This document shows, piece after piece, positions 1 to 5,831 of a stretch of 29,106 nt of DNA (the first letter of the stretch is position 1; each line of letters opens with the position of its first letter). A model generated the notes under the pieces. The model was given only the letters and a program-made list of their open reading frames with translations, was not told where the DNA came from and searched no databases. The DNA lies in IMG/VR virus record IMGVR_UViG_3300017751_000145, positions 1 to 29,106 of that record, one strand, 5' to 3'. The stretch is from a virus. Made by a program: the position numbers and the translations under genes.

Positions 1-917
1 CCGCTCATTGAACGTCTGTTTGGTCTTCCGCTCCACCACTTTTCGAACCAACCGATTGTGTTTTGACACATACTACCTGTCTTGACGAACTTGTTGAAGT
101 CTTTTGCCAACTCAATGACCGCATCGGTCTTGGTCTCGTTCTTGTCGTACATTCCCATTAGGATTGGTCTGACTGCATTCCAAAACCCTCGTATGCTCTT
201 ACCATTGACTCCATAGTCAAGTATCAAGTACATTAGCTCGTATCGTCTCATCATCTGCTTAACTGACTGCACTCTGCTCGGTATACGGAACTCGATGCAC
301 TCGTCAACGATTTTGCAAACAGAGTATTTTACAACTTGGTTTTGGCTTCTGTCCAAACGAAACTCACTCATCATTCTTGGATTCCAATGACAATAGTGAT
401 TCGACAAACGATGTCTGAACACTGACAACAGGATTGATGCATATGGAGCAACTTTATCAGCCAACTCTTGACCTGTCAACCCTTGACAAGCAACTGTGAT
501 GTGACCACCACAACTGCTATCACTCGGACTGAACTCATCATTGATGATGTGCTTGGCTTCAACAAACATATTGAACACCTTTGTTCGCCACATTGACTTA
601 CCTACCAAAGGTAGAACGTGTGTGACTGCTTCATAACCGCAACTGCTATCAGTCTCAAACCCACAAAATAATGGGTACTCCTTGATTGAACTCCTGTGCA
701 ACCTCGTTTTCTCGATTTCAAAACCGATAGTGAACTTGCTCTCGAACTCGTCTCCGTCTACAACAACATTGGTTCTGTCTGTAGATTGCAACCCTTTGAT
801 TTCAGATTGCTTTGCTTTGGTTCTGAAGATTGGACTTGGTTTGCTATGGTAGGATGATACACTACCACGTCTGTCTGTATCTCTAACTTCTTCGAACCTT
901 GTTACTAAATTATTCAT
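1..917 (-). CDS. Amidoligase-like (COOH-NH2 ligase fold) enzyme, C-terminus cut by window edge
   Basis: A leftward frame starts at ATG 917 and stays open to base 1 (305 codons seen). Motifs fit the Amidoligase_2 family, which joins an amine to a carboxylate using ATP: IGFEIEK (residues 64-70), CGYEAVTHVLPL (93-104), SSCGGHITVA (134-143, like the family's CGxHVHV), RHRLSNHY (168-175) and IEFRIPSR (208-215). These are the usual acidic, His and Arg positions of the fold in the usual order. The family is known from bacterial and phage peptide or cell-wall modification clusters; the substrate here is unknown. It lies 36 bases downstream of the gene at 954-1586, probably in one transcript, with a copy of the 16-bp palindrome between them. 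Codons end in G or C more often than in the rightward genes. Family assignment is from motif memory only. Confidence 0.55.
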   Translation of the reverse strand, partial: MNNLVTRFEEVRDTDRRGSVSSYHSKPSPIFRTKAKQSEIKGLQSTDRTNVVVDGDEFESKFTIGFEIEKTRLHRSSIKEYPLFCGFETDSSCGYEAVTHVLPLVGKSMWRTKVFNMFVEAKHIINDEFSPSDSSCGGHITVACQGLTGQELADKVAPYASILLSVFRHRLSNHYCHWNPRMMSEFRLDRSQNQVVKYSVCKIVDECIEFRIPSRVQSVKQMMRRYELMYLILDYGVNGKSIRGFWNAVRPILMGMYDKNETKTDAVIELAKDFNKFVKTGSMCQNTIGWFEKWWSGRPNRRSMS

Positions 918-934
918 TGTGCTACGTGTTTTTT

Positions 935-950
935 GTGTCTTTGAAGACAC
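935..950. repeat. 16-bp palindrome, copy 1 of 5 (centre TG)
   Basis: GTGTCTTTGAAGACAC lies between the two leftward genes. It is perfect apart from the centre and is followed by T, as in all five copies. As RNA it could form a 6-bp stem with a four-base loop, but there is no U-tract on either side, so a terminator role is not supported here. Confidence 0.9.
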
Positions 951-953
951 TGA

Positions 954-1586
954 TTAAGAATTGATTTGTTCTAACTGATTAACTAACGAAATAAACAAAA
1001 GGTCAATTTTGCTTTGGATGTTCTCGTCTTCGATTGAACCGCTAACTTTCACACCGCTCTCGGTCAACCTTACAGAGTAACCGCTCTCGCCATTCAAACC
1101 ATTCTTTGCGATGCTGAATGTGGCAAAGGTTTTTTCACTTGCAACTTCGGTTTCCTCTCCATTGATTTCTGCTTTCGCAAACTTCAATAAACTCTCGATA
1201 CTTCTGTTAGCATCCTCGCCATTATTCTCTGACTTGGTGCATTCTCTTTTAAACTTCGTAACGATTCTTTGGTTTTCTTCTTGCAGTTTACCCGCCTTGA
1301 CCATTTTGTAACCGAACGACTTCTGCCAACCGAATACCCTGTTGAAAAAGACTTCTGTGTTACTCCATTCGATACCATTGTCTTCGAGTAGTGACTTGGT
1401 CTCACTTGACTTGAACCACTCTACTGATTGGCTTACTAACTTCGCTAACTTTAGCGACTTGTCGAACTTCGACTTCTTTGCATCGGCAACCTCACTCTGT
1501 AGATTGAAGATTGATTGAAAGTTTACATTCGAACGTACTTCGGCAGTGTTTAAAAAGTCTGCCTCGATTTGCATTAAATTACTCAT
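954..1586 (-). CDS. Unknown 210-aa protein of the leftward module
   Basis: The frame runs from ATG 1586 to the stop at 954-956 and gives a soluble, charged protein with no signal peptide or membrane segment. Residues about 35-100 are helical and rich in Lys and Glu; the stretch around VFGWQKSFGYKMVKAGKL (about residues 84-101) resembles a helix-turn-helix of the kind in which a short turn is followed by a Tyr/Lys-rich recognition helix, so DNA binding is possible but not shown. The C-terminal third (about 150-210) looks beta-rich and then helical. I do not recognise the family. It is first in a leftward transcript with the amidoligase-like gene and starts at the edge of the 1587-2128 control region. 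Its codon choice (many TTC, AAC, AAG, GAC) differs from the AT-ending codons of the rightward genes. Confidence 0.75.
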   Translation of the reverse strand: MSNLMQIEADFLNTAEVRSNVNFQSIFNLQSEVADAKKSKFDKSLKLAKLVSQSVEWFKSSETKSLLEDNGIEWSNTEVFFNRVFGWQKSFGYKMVKAGKLQEENQRIVTKFKRECTKSENNGEDANRSIESLLKFAKAEINGEETEVASEKTFATFSIAKNGLNGESGYSVRLTESGVKVSGSIEDENIQSKIDLLFISLVNQLEQINS

Positions 1587-1704
1587 AACTATTTGATTTT
1601 TAAGTGTTTACGTTTAATTGAGGACTATTCCTCGTTCATTCATAGTGCAATATAAGTATAATAATCCGTTCTACAATAGGTTTTGTTTCGTTTTTTCTCA
1701 TCCT

Positions 1705-1842
1705 GTGTCTAATTCTCTTTTGTCTTTTGATTGTCAACAGGTTACGTCAAACGTGTTCCTTGTCTTTTGTAATGGCTTAAAAAATATCGCTGAGGGGTTA
1801 AGGGGAATGTCTTTGTATGTGTCTTCAAAGACACTTGTCTTT
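1705..1842. repeat. Iterated TGTCTT half-sites around palindrome copy 2 (1819-1834)
   Basis: The full palindrome GTGTCTTCAAAGACAC sits at 1819-1834. Copies of its half-site surround it on the same strand: GTGTCT at 1705-1710, TGTCTTTT at 1721-1728, TGTCTTTT at 1761-1768, TGTCTTT at 1809-1815 and TGTCTTT at 1836-1842. Clustering of half-sites around one full site suggests binding of a dimeric or cooperative DNA-binding protein. Confidence 0.65.
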
Positions 1843-1859
1843 ACTCTGTGGGACAGGGG

Positions 1860-1900
1860 AAGGTGGAACGAGGGAAGGTGGAACAGGGAACGAGGGAAGG
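1860..1900 (+). repeat. Purine-rich imperfect tandem repeat
   Basis: AAGGTGGAACGAGGG (1860-1874) is followed directly by AAGGTGGAACAGGG (1875-1888), and ACGAGGGAAGG occurs at both 1868-1878 and 1890-1900. The top strand stays almost free of pyrimidines to about 1980, with recurring ACAGG elements. No protein-coding logic explains it. Confidence 0.7.
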
Positions 1901-2104
1901 CAAACGAGAAACGACAGGAGGGTAACAGGTCCAAAGGAGGTCAACAGGTTAGCGACAGGGGTACAGAAAAAAGGCAAAAAAATCAGAACCGCAGATACAA
2001 AATGCCGACCCCCCCGCTCAAAAAAAAATGGGTTTCGTTTGTGGGGTGTGCAGACGTAGGGTGGGGGGAACCCAAACAGTATATACACCTAAAGAAAAAT
2101 TTAC

Positions 2105-2112
2105 TATCTTTG
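2105..2112 (+). promoter_or_regulatory. Bacteroidota-type -7 promoter element for the 2129 gene
   Basis: TATCTTTG followed by TAGAAAA matches the TAnnTTTG element recognised by the Bacteroidota primary sigma factor. It ends 16 bases before ATG 2129. No clear -33 TTTG is visible. Confidence 0.7.
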
Positions 2113-2128
2113 TAGAAAAGCAACAGAT

Positions 2129-2329
2129 ATGAAAAATTTCAATATCCCTCCAAGTATGATAGGCTATGATGTAAAGGATGGTCGTTTGATTAATAACGCT
2201 CCTGAGCCGGAGATGGGTATAGCCAAGCTGATTAAAATGAAGAACTCTATCAAAAGGTACGACAAAGTACAAATGATAGCAGAAGGTAATGAAATAGCTA
2301 AGGCTAACATAGACCTATTCAAAAGATAA
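2129..2329 (+). CDS. Small orphan protein, 66 aa
   Basis: The frame starts at ATG 2129 and is followed by a good intrinsic terminator 50 bases downstream, so it forms a monocistronic unit with its own promoter. The protein is hydrophilic: a Pro/Gly-containing N-terminal half (NIPPSMIGYDVKDGRL at residues 5-20) followed by a Lys-rich helix ending in DLFKR. No membrane segment or known domain is seen. A gene with its own promoter and terminator beside a control region is a typical setting for an early or moron-type phage gene, but its function is unknown. Confidence 0.6.
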   Translation: MKNFNIPPSMIGYDVKDGRLINNAPEPEMGIAKLIKMKNSIKRYDKVQMIAEGNEIAKANIDLFKR

Positions 2330-2377
2330 AAAGAACTATAAGTGTCGTAAATTATAGTGTTTGATGTTTGATAAGAA

Positions 2378-2407
2378 GAGGGGAACCCATATGGTTCCTC
2401 TTTTTTT
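2378..2407 (+). terminator. Intrinsic terminator after the 2129 gene
   Basis: GGAACC and GGTTCC pair around the loop CATAT (2382-2398), the stem can extend with flanking AGAG/CTCT, and seven T follow (2401-2407). It insulates the chaperonin promoter from upstream transcription. Confidence 0.8.
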
Positions 2408-2428
2408 GTGTTTATATTTTATATATAG

Positions 2429-2461
2429 TGTTAACTTTGTGTTGACTTTGTGTTAAGTTTT
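2429..2461 (+). repeat. Three 11-bp tandem repeats upstream of groEL
   Basis: TGTTAACTTTG, TGTTGACTTTG and TGTTAAGTTTT follow each other without gaps. The first unit contains TAACTTTG, a match to the -7 promoter element. The 11-base period is close to one helical turn, so bound proteins would line up on one DNA face. Confidence 0.65.
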
Positions 2462-2529
2462 ATTATAATAACTTATTGATAATCAGTTAGTTAGATTAAA
2501 AAGTGTTGAAATGTTAAGTTTAAAGCCTC

Positions 2530-2579
2530 GTATATAGAAAAAAGTATATAGACAATAGGAGGTAGTAGTAGTATATAGA
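2530..2579 (+). repeat. Three GTATATAGA elements upstream of the groEL promoter
   Basis: GTATATAGA occurs at 2530-2538, 2544-2552 and 2571-2579, within 20-100 bases upstream of the groEL -7 element. The 2330-2653 gap otherwise contains only the terminator, the 11-bp repeats and the promoter. An operator for chaperonin control is possible. Confidence 0.45.
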
Positions 2580-2597
2580 ACACTGAACTCGTCACAA

Positions 2598-2628
2598 TTT
2601 TGATATTAAAATATATTTCTTACTTTTG
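2598..2628 (+). promoter_or_regulatory. groEL promoter (-33 TTTTG, -7 TACTTTTG)
   Basis: TTTTG at 2598-2602 and TACTTTTG at 2621-2628 are 18 bases apart, matching the two-part Bacteroidota promoter. It is the only promoter in the window with both boxes clear, and it ends 25 bases before the groEL ATG, suggesting recognition by unmodified host polymerase. Confidence 0.75.
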
Positions 2629-2653
2629 TGCAAAGTAATTTAATTAAATAAAT

Positions 2654-4261
2654 ATGCAACAAGGATTCACTCCCAAAGAGCTTCACTTCTCTGATGACGG
2701 TCGAGGCAAACTAATCAAAGGAATAAACCAAATATCTAACGCAGTAAAGTCCACACTTGGACCAAGAGGTAATACTGTACTAATAGAATCTCCTGAACAC
2801 TTACACGGAATCACAGTTACAAAAGATGGTGTAACTGTAGCTAAGTCCATATCGCTTATGGACCCGGTCGAGAACCTTGCGGTTCGTATGATGAAAGAGG
2901 CTGCAGACCGAACTGCTTCCGCAGCAGGGGATGGTACAACAACGGCTATCGTATTAGCCGAAGCAATTGTAAATGCAGGAACCGAATTAATTGACGACAC
3001 AGTCAATCGAACGGAGATTCTTAGACACCTTGTAGATGAAACCAAAGAGATAGGCAAGACGCTAAAGCTGAAAGGCAAAAAGTTAGACGACAAGAGGCTA
3101 CGTGATGTTGCCGTTATTTCAGCTAACAACGATGCCAAGATAGGCGGTATCATTGCAGACGTATACGAAAGCGTAGGGAACGATGGTGTAGTCACGGTAG
3201 AGAAAAGTAAAACATCAGCCACATATTTTGAAACCACAAAGGGGATAAAAGTAAAACGAGGATACGCATCTACTTTATTTATCAATGACCAAAAGCGTGA
3301 TGAGTGTGTCTTCGAAGACACTTATGTTTTGGTATGTGATACTGAGATTAGTAATATACTACAAATAGAAAACATTTTAAAACCAATCATTCAAGAGGGT
3401 AAGAAACTTTTGATGATTGCTCCAACCTCAACTAATGTAACAAATACATTAGCAGCTAACGTAATCAAGAATGGTCTGAAGATATGTACTATCAATCCAC
3501 CTGATTTTGGATACCGCCAACACGAACTAATGCAAGACATTGCAATTAGCGTGGGTGCTACTTACTTCAGCGAAAAAACAGGCGATGATTTGAGCTTGAT
3601 TAGTTTCAACGATTTGGGTCACTGTGCTAAGGTGATAGTTAGTCGGGACTCAACGGTCATCGTCAAAGACGATAAGGAAACCTCCACTGAAGTCTTGGAT
3701 AGAGTAGCTCAGTTGCAGGATACTCATAAAAACACCAAGAAGAAAGAAGACAAGGAATTTATCAATCAGAGGATAGCTTCCTTGTCAGGAGGTATAGGTG
3801 TAGTTTATGTGGGTGGAAATACAGACCTTGAGCAAAAAGAATTATATGACCGTGTTGATGATGCGGTATGTGCAGTTCGCTCCGCACTTGAAGAAGGTAT
3901 ACAACCCGGTGGAGGACTCACGTTATTTAATCTTCATAAAACATATTCAATCAAAAAAGATGCTGAAAAAAATTCAGCGAAAAAAATCGCTTATGCGATT
4001 TTAGATGAATCATTGAAGGCTCCACTATATCAGATTTTAGAAAACGCAGGATTAGATGCTGAAGAAGTATATAAAGACTGTAAAGGTGCATTGTATGGAT
4101 ACGATGTGAAAAACGAGAAGTACGGATACTTGATGACACTCGGAGTCATAGACCCTGTGAAAGTTACAAGACAAGCTCTGCAAAATGCAGTATCAGTAGC
4201 CGTTACTATATTATCAACCAATGCTATCGTGACTATGGCACGTAGCTATGAAAAAGAATAA
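2654..4261 (+). CDS. groEL: Phage-encoded GroEL-type chaperonin (Cpn60, group I)
   Basis: A 535-residue chaperonin, close to the 548 of E. coli GroEL. Equatorial ATP-site motifs are intact: LGPRG (35-39), VTKDG (55-59, Asp58 for Asp52), AAGDGTTTA (90-98, Asp93 for Asp87) and RVDDAV (400-405, Asp403 for the hydrolytic Asp398), then GGG at 419-421. The apical domain keeps RGY.S..F (202-209), but the residue matching Tyr203 is Leu, so substrate choice may differ. The C-terminal end DPVKVTRQALQNAVSVA (500-516) is typical; the protein stops at SYEKE and lacks the GGM tail that lines the folding chamber. It is probably a full ATP-driven folding machine for virion proteins. It is followed by a 47-codon gene and a GroES-like gene. 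Palindrome copy 3 lies within codons 218-223. Confidence 0.95.
   Translation: MQQGFTPKELHFSDDGRGKLIKGINQISNAVKSTLGPRGNTVLIESPEHLHGITVTKDGVTVAKSISLMDPVENLAVRMMKEAADRTASAAGDGTTTAIVLAEAIVNAGTELIDDTVNRTEILRHLVDETKEIGKTLKLKGKKLDDKRLRDVAVISANNDAKIGGIIADVYESVGNDGVVTVEKSKTSATYFETTKGIKVKRGYASTLFINDQKRDECVFEDTYVLVCDTEISNILQIENILKPIIQEGKKLLMIAPTSTNVTNTLAANVIKNGLKICTINPPDFGYRQHELMQDIAISVGATYFSEKTGDDLSLISFNDLGHCAKVIVSRDSTVIVKDDKETSTEVLDRVAQLQDTHKNTKKKEDKEFINQRIASLSGGIGVVYVGGNTDLEQKELYDRVDDAVCAVRSALEEGIQPGGGLTLFNLHKTYSIKKDAEKNSAKKIAYAILDESLKAPLYQILENAGLDAEEVYKDCKGALYGYDVKNEKYGYLMTLGVIDPVKVTRQALQNAVSVAVTILSTNAIVTMARSYEKE
3306..3321. repeat. 16-bp palindrome, copy 3 of 5, inside groEL (centre CG)
   Basis: GTGTCTTCGAAGACAC is a perfect palindrome within codons for CVFEDT (residues 218-223 of the chaperonin). 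It begins at the second base of a codon. The amino acids fit the normal chaperonin family pattern here, so the element is accommodated by codon choice. Confidence 0.9.
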
Positions 4262-4262
4262 A

Positions 4263-4406
4263 ATGGCAATCACTAATCAAATTTTTGAACACTTCCGAAT
4301 GCAGGAAGAAAAAAAGAAACAAGCAGTAAATTTTTTAAGAAGAGACGGATACTCTGTAAAAAAAACAAAAGAGAATGAAAGCAATAGGCAAGAACATAGT
4401 AATTGA
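4263..4406 (+). CDS. Small 47-aa protein between groEL and groES
   Basis: The ATG lies one base after the groEL stop, and the frame ends at TGA 4404-4406, overlapping the start of groES by 32 bases in another frame. The protein is a charged single helix, then NFLRRDGYSVKKTKE (about residues 23-37), a pattern seen in many small phage proteins. If it is not translated, the chaperonin genes would be separated by an unexplained 113-base gap; translational coupling through this frame would account for it. Function is unknown. Confidence 0.55.
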   Translation: MAITNQIFEHFRMQEEKKKQAVNFLRRDGYSVKKTKENESNRQEHSN

Positions 4407-4632
4407 AAAGATAGAAGAAGAAGTAACCACTGATAGCGGTTTGCTTTTATCTAATGAAGATGCTAAGGCTTTCAGGTATCAAAAGGGAAAAGTTTTATTA
4501 CCCGGTACAGAAGTTTGTCATCTAAAAGAAAATGATATTATATACTACGACACACGTCAAGCATATACTCTTGTAATTGATGGAACTCAATCCACAATCA
4601 TTCAAGAGAGAGATGTCGTTGTTGTCGAATAA
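4375..4632 (+). CDS. groES: GroES-like co-chaperonin (Cpn10), 85 aa
   Basis: It follows groEL and has the Cpn10 layout. There is a first strand NIVIEKIEEE (7-16), a mobile-loop region ending in GLLL (22-25, in place of the GroES IVL tripeptide that contacts GroEL), GKVLLPG (38-44), ENDIIYYD (52-59, equivalent to VGDIVIFN) and ERDVVVVE (78-85, equivalent to ESDILAIV). It is shorter than E. coli GroES (97 aa), mainly in the loop and roof region. ATG 4375 is preceded by an A-rich GAGA stretch. It presumably caps the phage GroEL; whether it also works with host GroEL is unknown. Its last 35 bases overlap, tail to tail, the leftward gene at 4598-5032. Confidence 0.8.
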   Translation: MKAIGKNIVIEKIEEEVTTDSGLLLSNEDAKAFRYQKGKVLLPGTEVCHLKENDIIYYDTRQAYTLVIDGTQSTIIQERDVVVVE

Positions 4633-5032
4633 AATCATTCATTGACATAATTGCTTCTCGGTATCTCCTGTCCGAGTAAGAAACATTTTTTAAAAACATA
4701 GGATTTTGTGATGGCGATGTAGGCAACTCTTCGCCATTTAGTTTTTTATATATAGATGTAATCACACGTTTTGCTTTGTACGATAAACTGTACAACCCTT
4801 TAGTCTTTCCCTTTCTTTTTCTAAACACTTCAATCCATCCGTCACGCAGTAGATTGTCGAATCGGTTTTCATCCCAAGATAGAATGCGGTCAAATTCTTC
4901 GAACTTATCTTTTGAAAAATAATTTTCTGAGTTTAGGAAAAGAATCACATCAAGGTCTGATTGTGTCAATCCGTATTTTACTTTGATGTATTGACGTATG
5001 ACTCTCCAAAATTTCAAGTAGTCGTTGTTCAA
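4598..5032 (-). CDS. Winged-helix (MarR-like) DNA-binding protein candidate
   Basis: A 144-residue leftward gene inside an otherwise rightward region. Helices at about 22-34 (LTQSDLDVILFL) and 53-66 (WDENRFDNLLRDGW), then a basic wing KRKGKTKGLYSLSYKAKR (72-89), give the order expected for a MarR-type winged helix; no ligand or metal motif is seen. The start appears to be TTG 5032: no ATG lies between it and the upstream in-frame stop at 5078-5080, and a leftward -7 element (TATCTTTG, 5071-5064) would place transcription start just before it. It diverges from the late module and shares a promoter zone with it, so it is a good candidate for the switch that controls late genes or its own expression. 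The regulatory role is inference. Confidence 0.65.
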   Translation of the reverse strand: MNNDYLKFWRVIRQYIKVKYGLTQSDLDVILFLNSENYFSKDKFEEFDRILSWDENRFDNLLRDGWIEVFRKRKGKTKGLYSLSYKAKRVITSIYKKLNGEELPTSPSQNPMFLKNVSYSDRRYREAIMSMNDFIRQQRHLSLE

Positions 5033-5053
5033 AATTAAATAGATTAAAATTAT

Positions 5054-5071
5054 TAACTTTGTACAAAGATA
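5054..5071. promoter_or_regulatory. Near-palindromic divergent promoter (late module / winged-helix gene)
   Basis: TAACTTTG at 5054-5061 reads rightward to ATG 5080. TATCTTTG reads leftward from 5071 to 5064 toward TTG 5032. The two -7 elements face each other with only the bases TA between them, making the whole 18-base site almost symmetric. Confidence 0.7.
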
Positions 5072-5079
5072 AAAAATCT

Positions 5080-5244
5080 ATGGCAAAGGGTAGAACTAAG
5101 AAAAAAGGCAACAAGATTTGTTCAGCAGGAATCGCTTGGGCAAAAAGAACTTTTGATACCTACCCATCTGCTTATGCTAATATGGCAGCGAGTAAGTATT
5201 GTAAAGACCCCAACTACGCTAAAAAAGCTAAAGGAAAAAAGTAA
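5080..5244 (+). CDS. Small basic protein with YPSAYAN motif, 54 aa
   Basis: The start is set at ATG 5080, 18 bases after the promoter element; an earlier in-frame TTG at 5059 lies within the promoter and is rejected. The protein opens with a Lys-rich tail, then AGIAWAKRTFDTYPSAYANM (residues 16-35) and a second Lys-rich tail. The KR.F..YPSAYAN pattern with two Cys (14 and 41) recurs in small proteins of marine phages as I remember them; no function is known. It is first in a run of tiny late genes, and its stop overlaps the next ATG. Confidence 0.8.
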   Translation: MAKGRTKKKGNKICSAGIAWAKRTFDTYPSAYANMAASKYCKDPNYAKKAKGKK

Positions 5245-5360
5245 TGGATGCAAAAAAATTAAAACAGATAGCTTCTGAGCTAAGAAAGGCTTCAGCTATG
5301 CACAAAGGTCAAGCAGCAAAAATTGACCGTATGCTAAAATCATTAAAGAAAAAGAAATGA
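5244..5360 (+). CDS. Tiny lysine-rich helical protein, 38 aa
   Basis: ATG 5244 overlaps the previous stop (TAATG), and its own stop overlaps the next start (ATGA at 5357). The product is one amphipathic helix with a basic tail, KIDRMLKSLKKKK at the C-terminus. Tight overlaps on both sides support translation. Function is unknown; DNA or RNA contact by the basic tail is possible. Confidence 0.65.
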   Translation: MDAKKLKQIASELRKASAMHKGQAAKIDRMLKSLKKKK

Positions 5361-5464
5361 GTAAGCTAAGTAAAAAGCAACGTAAAATCGCAAGAGCAGC
5401 TATGCCTTTAAATAAAATAACAAAGGCAGACTTTGATGTCCTTAAAAAAAGAAAAAAGAAATGA
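5357..5464 (+). CDS. Tiny basic protein with NKITKADF motif, 35 aa
   Basis: It is linked by ATGA overlaps to its neighbours at both ends. The sequence KKQRKIARAAMPLNKITKAD (residues 6-25) followed by F and a Lys/Arg tail is a pattern I have seen repeatedly in short proteins of uncultured marine phages. The function is unknown. Confidence 0.7.
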   Translation: MSKLSKKQRKIARAAMPLNKITKADFDVLKKRKKK

Positions 5465-5664
5465 GCAAGTTAAGTCCGGGTAGTAAACACAGAAAACCAA
5501 AGGTAGTAGGGGAAGTGAGACCTATATCTGATTTAGGAATAACCCCTGAAAGCACAAGGCTTACAGGCACTATTCCTGTTGGAGGTAAAGGAATTAAAGG
5601 TGCAATAAAATATGGAGCTAAAGCAGTAAAGTATATTAGAAAGAAAATAAAAAATAAAAAATAG
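5461..5664 (+). CDS. Small basic protein, 67 aa
   Basis: ATG 5461 overlaps the upstream stop. The protein has a Lys/Pro/Gly-rich, probably disordered first half and an alternating Gly/Ala/Lys second half (GIKGAIKYGAKAVKYIRKKI at 42-61) that could form a basic amphipathic helix. There is no signal peptide or acidic patch. Strong positive charge and late-operon position suggest contact with packaged DNA or with a membrane, but this is inference. Confidence 0.6.
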   Translation: MSKLSPGSKHRKPKVVGEVRPISDLGITPESTRLTGTIPVGGKGIKGAIKYGAKAVKYIRKKIKNKK

Positions 5665-5669
5665 AAATT

Positions 5670-5831
5670 ATGCCAACAGTAAGTTATAGTTGTCCTGATA
5701 CGGGCAAGAAAATGAAAAAGTCTTTTCCATATAATGCTATGGGGAAAGCACAAGCTCACACATTCGCTAAAACAATGGGTGGTTCGCTTAAAAATAATCC
5801 TAATAAAAAGATGACCGAAGGAGGTTACTAA
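5670..5831 (+). CDS. Small protein, 53 aa
   Basis: ATG 5670 lies five bases after the previous stop, behind an A-rich leader (ATAGAAATT) of the type also found before the capsid gene. The protein begins PTVSYSCPDTGKKMKKSFPY (2-21); one Cys near a turn and a strand-rich start are visible. The stop overlaps the next ATG at 5831. No family is recognised. Confidence 0.65.
   Translation: MPTVSYSCPDTGKKMKKSFPYNAMGKAQAHTFAKTMGGSLKNNPNKKMTEGGY

Larger units (their letters stand above)
1587..2128. other. Divergent intergenic region; possible replication origin or control hub
   Basis: This 542-base stretch separates leftward genes from rightward genes and I see no convincing gene in it. It holds TGTCTT half-sites and one full palindrome (1705-1842), two copies of GTCAACAGGTTA (1733-1744, 1940-1951), purine-rich tandem repeats (about 1850-1980), a run of seven C (2009-2015), a run of nine A (2020-2028), and G-runs at 2030-2032, 2043-2046, 2059-2061 and 2063-2068. 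A rightward promoter ends it. Iterated sites plus strand asymmetry between divergent modules are what a phage origin or regulatory hub often looks like; this is inference. Confidence 0.5.

Noticed and set aside
2030-2068. Possible G-quadruplex from four G-runs
   Set aside because: Two loops are 10 and 12 bases, so a stable quadruplex is doubtful; kept only as a note in the intergenic feature.
1618-2115. A 165-codon rightward open frame across the intergenic region
   Set aside because: The product is low-complexity (Gly/Arg/Lys/Gln runs) translated from purine-rich repeats, overlaps leftward promoter space and contains the next promoter; no coding signature.
2018-2272. An 84-codon leftward open frame
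   Set aside because: It lies antisense to the 2129 gene and over the promoter and homopolymer runs; composition is not protein-like.
2683-3321. A 212-codon open frame antisense to groEL
   Set aside because: It mirrors groEL codon structure (Ser/Thr-rich antisense product) and has no independent start signal or family resemblance.
5030-5037. TAATTTTG as the leftward promoter of the winged-helix gene
   Set aside because: It fits TAnnTTTG but overlaps the proposed TTG start, so transcription would begin inside the gene; TATCTTTG at 5071-5064 is better placed.
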